Shown one piece after another: positions 61,073 to 64,000 of a stretch of 64,000 bases of DNA (positions are counted from its first letter, which is position 1; every line of letters starts with the position of its first letter). This DNA comes from Montifringilla adamsi (lineage: Eukaryota; Chordata; Aves; Passeriformes; Passeridae). The stretch covers positions 1-64,000 of the forward strand of contig JAGGNK010012670.1 in the NCBI GenBank assembly GCA_017590115.1, read 5' to 3'. The notes below the pieces were generated by a model. The model ran no database searches, was not told the DNA's origin, and was given only the letters and a program-made list of their open reading frames with translations. Both the position numbers and the translations under genes were made by a program.

Positions 61073-63600
61073 CATTGATAGCATTCAACTGAAATTTTAA
61101 AAAATTGTGTGAGAGACTAGTGCAATTTTCAAAATGCTTAATTATACTCATAATTTCTTTAGTGAAATTTCTCAGTGATTTTTCCATTATTTAGAAAAAC
61201 ATGTTGAAGATGGGTGACTAAACATAGTACAACCAATTTTTTAAATTTCAAATGCACAGAAAATTCTGTAAAACTGAAAATCCCCAGCACCTTGACTGGG
61301 TCGGAACATTAGTAGTCCTGCCCCCTTCAGCTACTATAGTCAAACCTCTTTTTAGAACAGCCTAAATTAATAGTTCTTATTTCCAGCAAACATTTGTGAG
61401 TGAAATATGTTTTCTGTAATTAACATTTTTCTCTCAAAGTTTCTTGTTAGCAGAGAACCCCAAGTGCATGAATTTTCATGCATACACATATTTTTAAAAG
61501 AATCAATACAGTAAGTCAATAGTTCTTATTTTCTGACACTGCAAGTCAAGTTCCCATGCCTAAAACTTTCCTTTGATATCAAGTTTTCCTTTAGCATTAT
61601 ACCTATCAGATATTATTTCATTTTCACTGTCATACATGTAGCAAATATCTTAACTCTATCTGGTTTTAAACATTTTAATTACTAAAATTGTTTCAGCCTT
61701 GCGTCTCCCATTAATCGTTACATTGTGAATCCACTAATTACAATATACAAGTTATCACTAAGATTGCTTACAGTTCATGTCAATACAATGGAACTGCAGT
61801 CTATCTTAGTATTTTTTTTCAATTTACTGTGGATTTTCTTTGCTCACCACTGCAAAACTATTCATCGTTTCCCAAGAAAATGTGAAGACCTGAAAACTCC
61901 ATTGTTCTTTCATTGCCTGCTTATTCCACCAGTAACATTCAGGTATGTTCCATGAAATGTTTTTTATCTATTTTTTTTCCACAGAAGCATTAATTAGAAG
62001 TCAAAAATAGTCCATTTTTTAATGTCTGTATCCAAGCGCTTTCTTCATGCCTTTGATGCTTGCAATTAACACAGATTTTCACTCTTCATAACAGAAGACT
62101 CTTCAAACCAGGAATCATTAACAGCAGTCTCTCTTCCAGGAGACCAATACTGGGAAATCAAAAACACTTCTTCAATTTACAAGACAAACATTTAGCTATC
62201 ACACAAACAAACAAACAAACAAACAGAACTTCATGTAATAAAAGTTTCAGGTCTTATTTTTCAGGTGCACTTAAGTTCCAGGATTTTTATTTTTCCATGA
62301 CTGTATATTGCCTACATTTGGGCACATACTCAAACTGTACTTTGTTCCTACCAGAACATTCTCTGAACACAGAAATGGACATACAGAAAGGTCAGGCTGC
62401 ACTTCAGCACTAATCCCACTGACAATATATACAAGAATTCAACAAGACTGGTTTCATACAGGATTTTCCATAATCTTCAAATGTATCTCAATAAGCCGGA
62501 GGGGCACACATACATCCCCAAAGTAAACCCTAATTCTTATTCCACTGTGCACAGCATGCTAACCCATTCTCTACCAAAACTTTCCTTCTCCAAAAGATTA
62601 CTCAGTTCATTTTTAGGGCAGTTTCTCCCTACACAATCATCATGAGTGTTTAGAGATTACAAGGAACTTGGATTCTTGTGACTGCACAAGAATCTACAGC
62701 ACCTCTCTGTAGTAATTTGATTTCACCTAACAGATGGCAATGACCAAATCTGTTCAGCCAAACACTTGAGCATTATATATTATATAAAATCAGGAAACTA
62801 GAGGATTAACTGCTTACCTAAAAATGCAACTATTCTTCTTGGAAAAAAAGTCAGGTCTTCCCTCCTTTTTGAAAATAACTTTTATGCCAGGATTCTACTA
62901 TCCATCACATCATCACATGGAGATTATCCAGTTCTGTGCAGCTAATTGAGTTCCAGAGCCAGCCTCAACAAAGAATCCAAGAGCCACTGGGGTTTATATT
63001 TTAAGTTGCACCAGGGAGCATGGCAGAATCCACAAGCATTCAGAACTCTGATCAGAACTTCTTTGTCCCCATAAATCTCAAATTATTCTTAGGTTAATAA
63101 ATGTGCTTAGAAGGCAGCAGTGATCAAGTACACTACAAAGAAATTCTGTTTAGTAAAAGCATGTGATAGGGCACTAACAGCACAGTGAGTGATTAGCTTT
63201 GCATGCATGGCATGGCTGGAAAGCTCAGAGTCACTTGGCTACTGCCGTCCTATTCACCAGCCCTCCCATGTTCCAAATACAGACTTCCTTTTCATGCTGG
63301 TGGCAGGAACAGCTGTAGGACACAGCACAAATGAACCGAAGCAGATGCTGGATCTCCGCACAGCACAGCAGACTGTGCACGGGACTAACACACTTGCAGT
63401 AGGTGTTGGCTCATAGCAGACACCACAGAGATGCCCAACACAGTTTTTAAGTCTTAGTGACGACATTTTTTTGCTTTCCTAACCTTTAAGGTTGTATTTT
63501 TCCCTAACAAGTAAGGTCCTACAGAAGTCTGCAACATCTTTGTACCCACAAAAAATATTTAGCCTAGTAGGGGCTAAAAGAGCAATTACTATTGCCTGTG
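61073..63600. other. Unique AT-rich non-coding sequence
   Basis: No gene supported; the longest frame is 117 codons (62060-62413, plus) with no recognisable domain. Contains an (ACAA)n microsatellite at 62203-62224. Confidence 0.68.
62203..62224. repeat. (ACAA)n microsatellite
   Basis: Five to six uninterrupted ACAA units. Confidence 0.95.
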
Positions 63601-64000
63601 GGAAACATAGGCGTCGTTCCATACACGTAAGGGCTGCGTTAGGTTTTTTATTATGATGAGGATCTGTAGAACAAAACTTCGTTCACCTGAATGTTTAGTG
63701 AATACTGCTCCAGGGCTCCTGGATCAGCGACGTCCTGAGGAAAAGCAAAGCCAGAGCGCCACCTGCCGCTGCTTTTTAACAGGAAAATGGTGCTGGATGC
63801 CAGTTCCTCCTCCTCATCTTCCACTGCGCACTGACCCACCCTTGCACTCACAGCCAGCTGGGCGAGATCAGGTTTGCTGCACGTGTATTTCGACACCAGC
63901 ACTCTTTAAACCTGTTTCCGGTGTTCACCAGGAACTGGTTAAGGTCTTGCACTGAGCCTTTAGCAACTTCAGTTTAAATCTCGCAGAGAATTTCTTCCAG
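63601..64000. promoter_or_regulatory. CpG-enriched edge segment, possible promoter, insulator or exon start
   Basis: I count about 15 CpG dinucleotides in these 400 bp, whereas most of the window has very few. The segment has an E-box CACGTG (63880-63885) and a CTCF-like motif (63755-63769). The last bases, TTTCTTCCAG, look like a splice acceptor pyrimidine tract plus AG, so an exon could begin just beyond the edge. Open frames here (83 codons minus, 100 codons plus) have no recognisable product. It could also be the edge of an unrecognised repeat. Confidence 0.35.
63755..63769 (-). promoter_or_regulatory. CTCF-like binding motif
   Basis: AGCGCCACCTGCCGC fits the reverse form of the CTCF core (consensus CCASYAGRKGGCRS on the other strand) at 12 of 14 positions as I count it; the mismatches fall at the low end of the CTCF core. 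It lies in the CpG-enriched segment. One motif match is not proof of binding. Confidence 0.35.

Overview
This window looks like vertebrate, and specifically bird, nuclear DNA, most likely from a songbird. The evidence is its repeats: six fragments of the CR1 LINE, the dominant avian retrotransposon, and several LTRs whose layout and wording I recognise as avian endogenous retrovirus families (ERVL-like and ERVK-like), including types I associate with passerines. The species cannot be fixed from the sequence. Nothing is bacterial: there are no operons, no dense coding and no Shine-Dalgarno-led reading frames. The longest open frames are 157, 154, 145 and 125 codons. The 157-codon frame is antisense to an LTR, the 145-codon frame is a CR1 remnant, and a 154-codon frame is about what chance gives in 64 kb of AT-rich DNA read in six frames. 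I find no supportable host exon, tRNA or rRNA. The window is therefore intergenic or lies inside a very large intron.

Layout. 1-1959 is a tandem satellite-like array of about 189-bp monomers arranged as a trimeric higher-order repeat of about 567 bp. It runs off the left edge and ends at an ERVK-like LTR (1960-2374, minus). 2375-11046 is unique AT-rich sequence. 11047-11551 is an ERVL-like LTR (minus). 11552-28558 is mostly unique, with a short CR1 3' end at 21335-21495 and a possible LTR-like stretch near 24560-24960. 28559-29090 and 31570-32870 are CR1 copies on the minus strand; the second keeps a recognisable reverse transcriptase FADD motif. 32871-41804 is unique, bounded by T-rich and A-rich tracts, and holds the segment whose motif content looks most regulatory (38930-39320). 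41805-42660 is an ERV LTR (minus) followed by CR1 (42912-43345, minus). Another CR1 copy (plus) lies at 45250-45888. An ERVK-like LTR (52457-52862, minus) related to the one at 1960 is followed by a CCAAT-rich LTR-like block (53303-54060). 57882-58774 is a nearly complete solo LTR (plus). A CR1 scrap sits at 60945-61072. The last 400 bp are clearly richer in CpG than the rest and carry a CTCF-like motif and an E-box, so a promoter, insulator or exon may begin at or beyond the right edge.

The parts do not work together as a gene system. What can be described is a record of transposon insertion, satellite expansion and possible regulatory DNA. I looked for an undescribed system and did not find one. 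The strongest unusual structure is the higher-order repeat array at the left end; the most useful place to look further is the CpG-enriched right edge.
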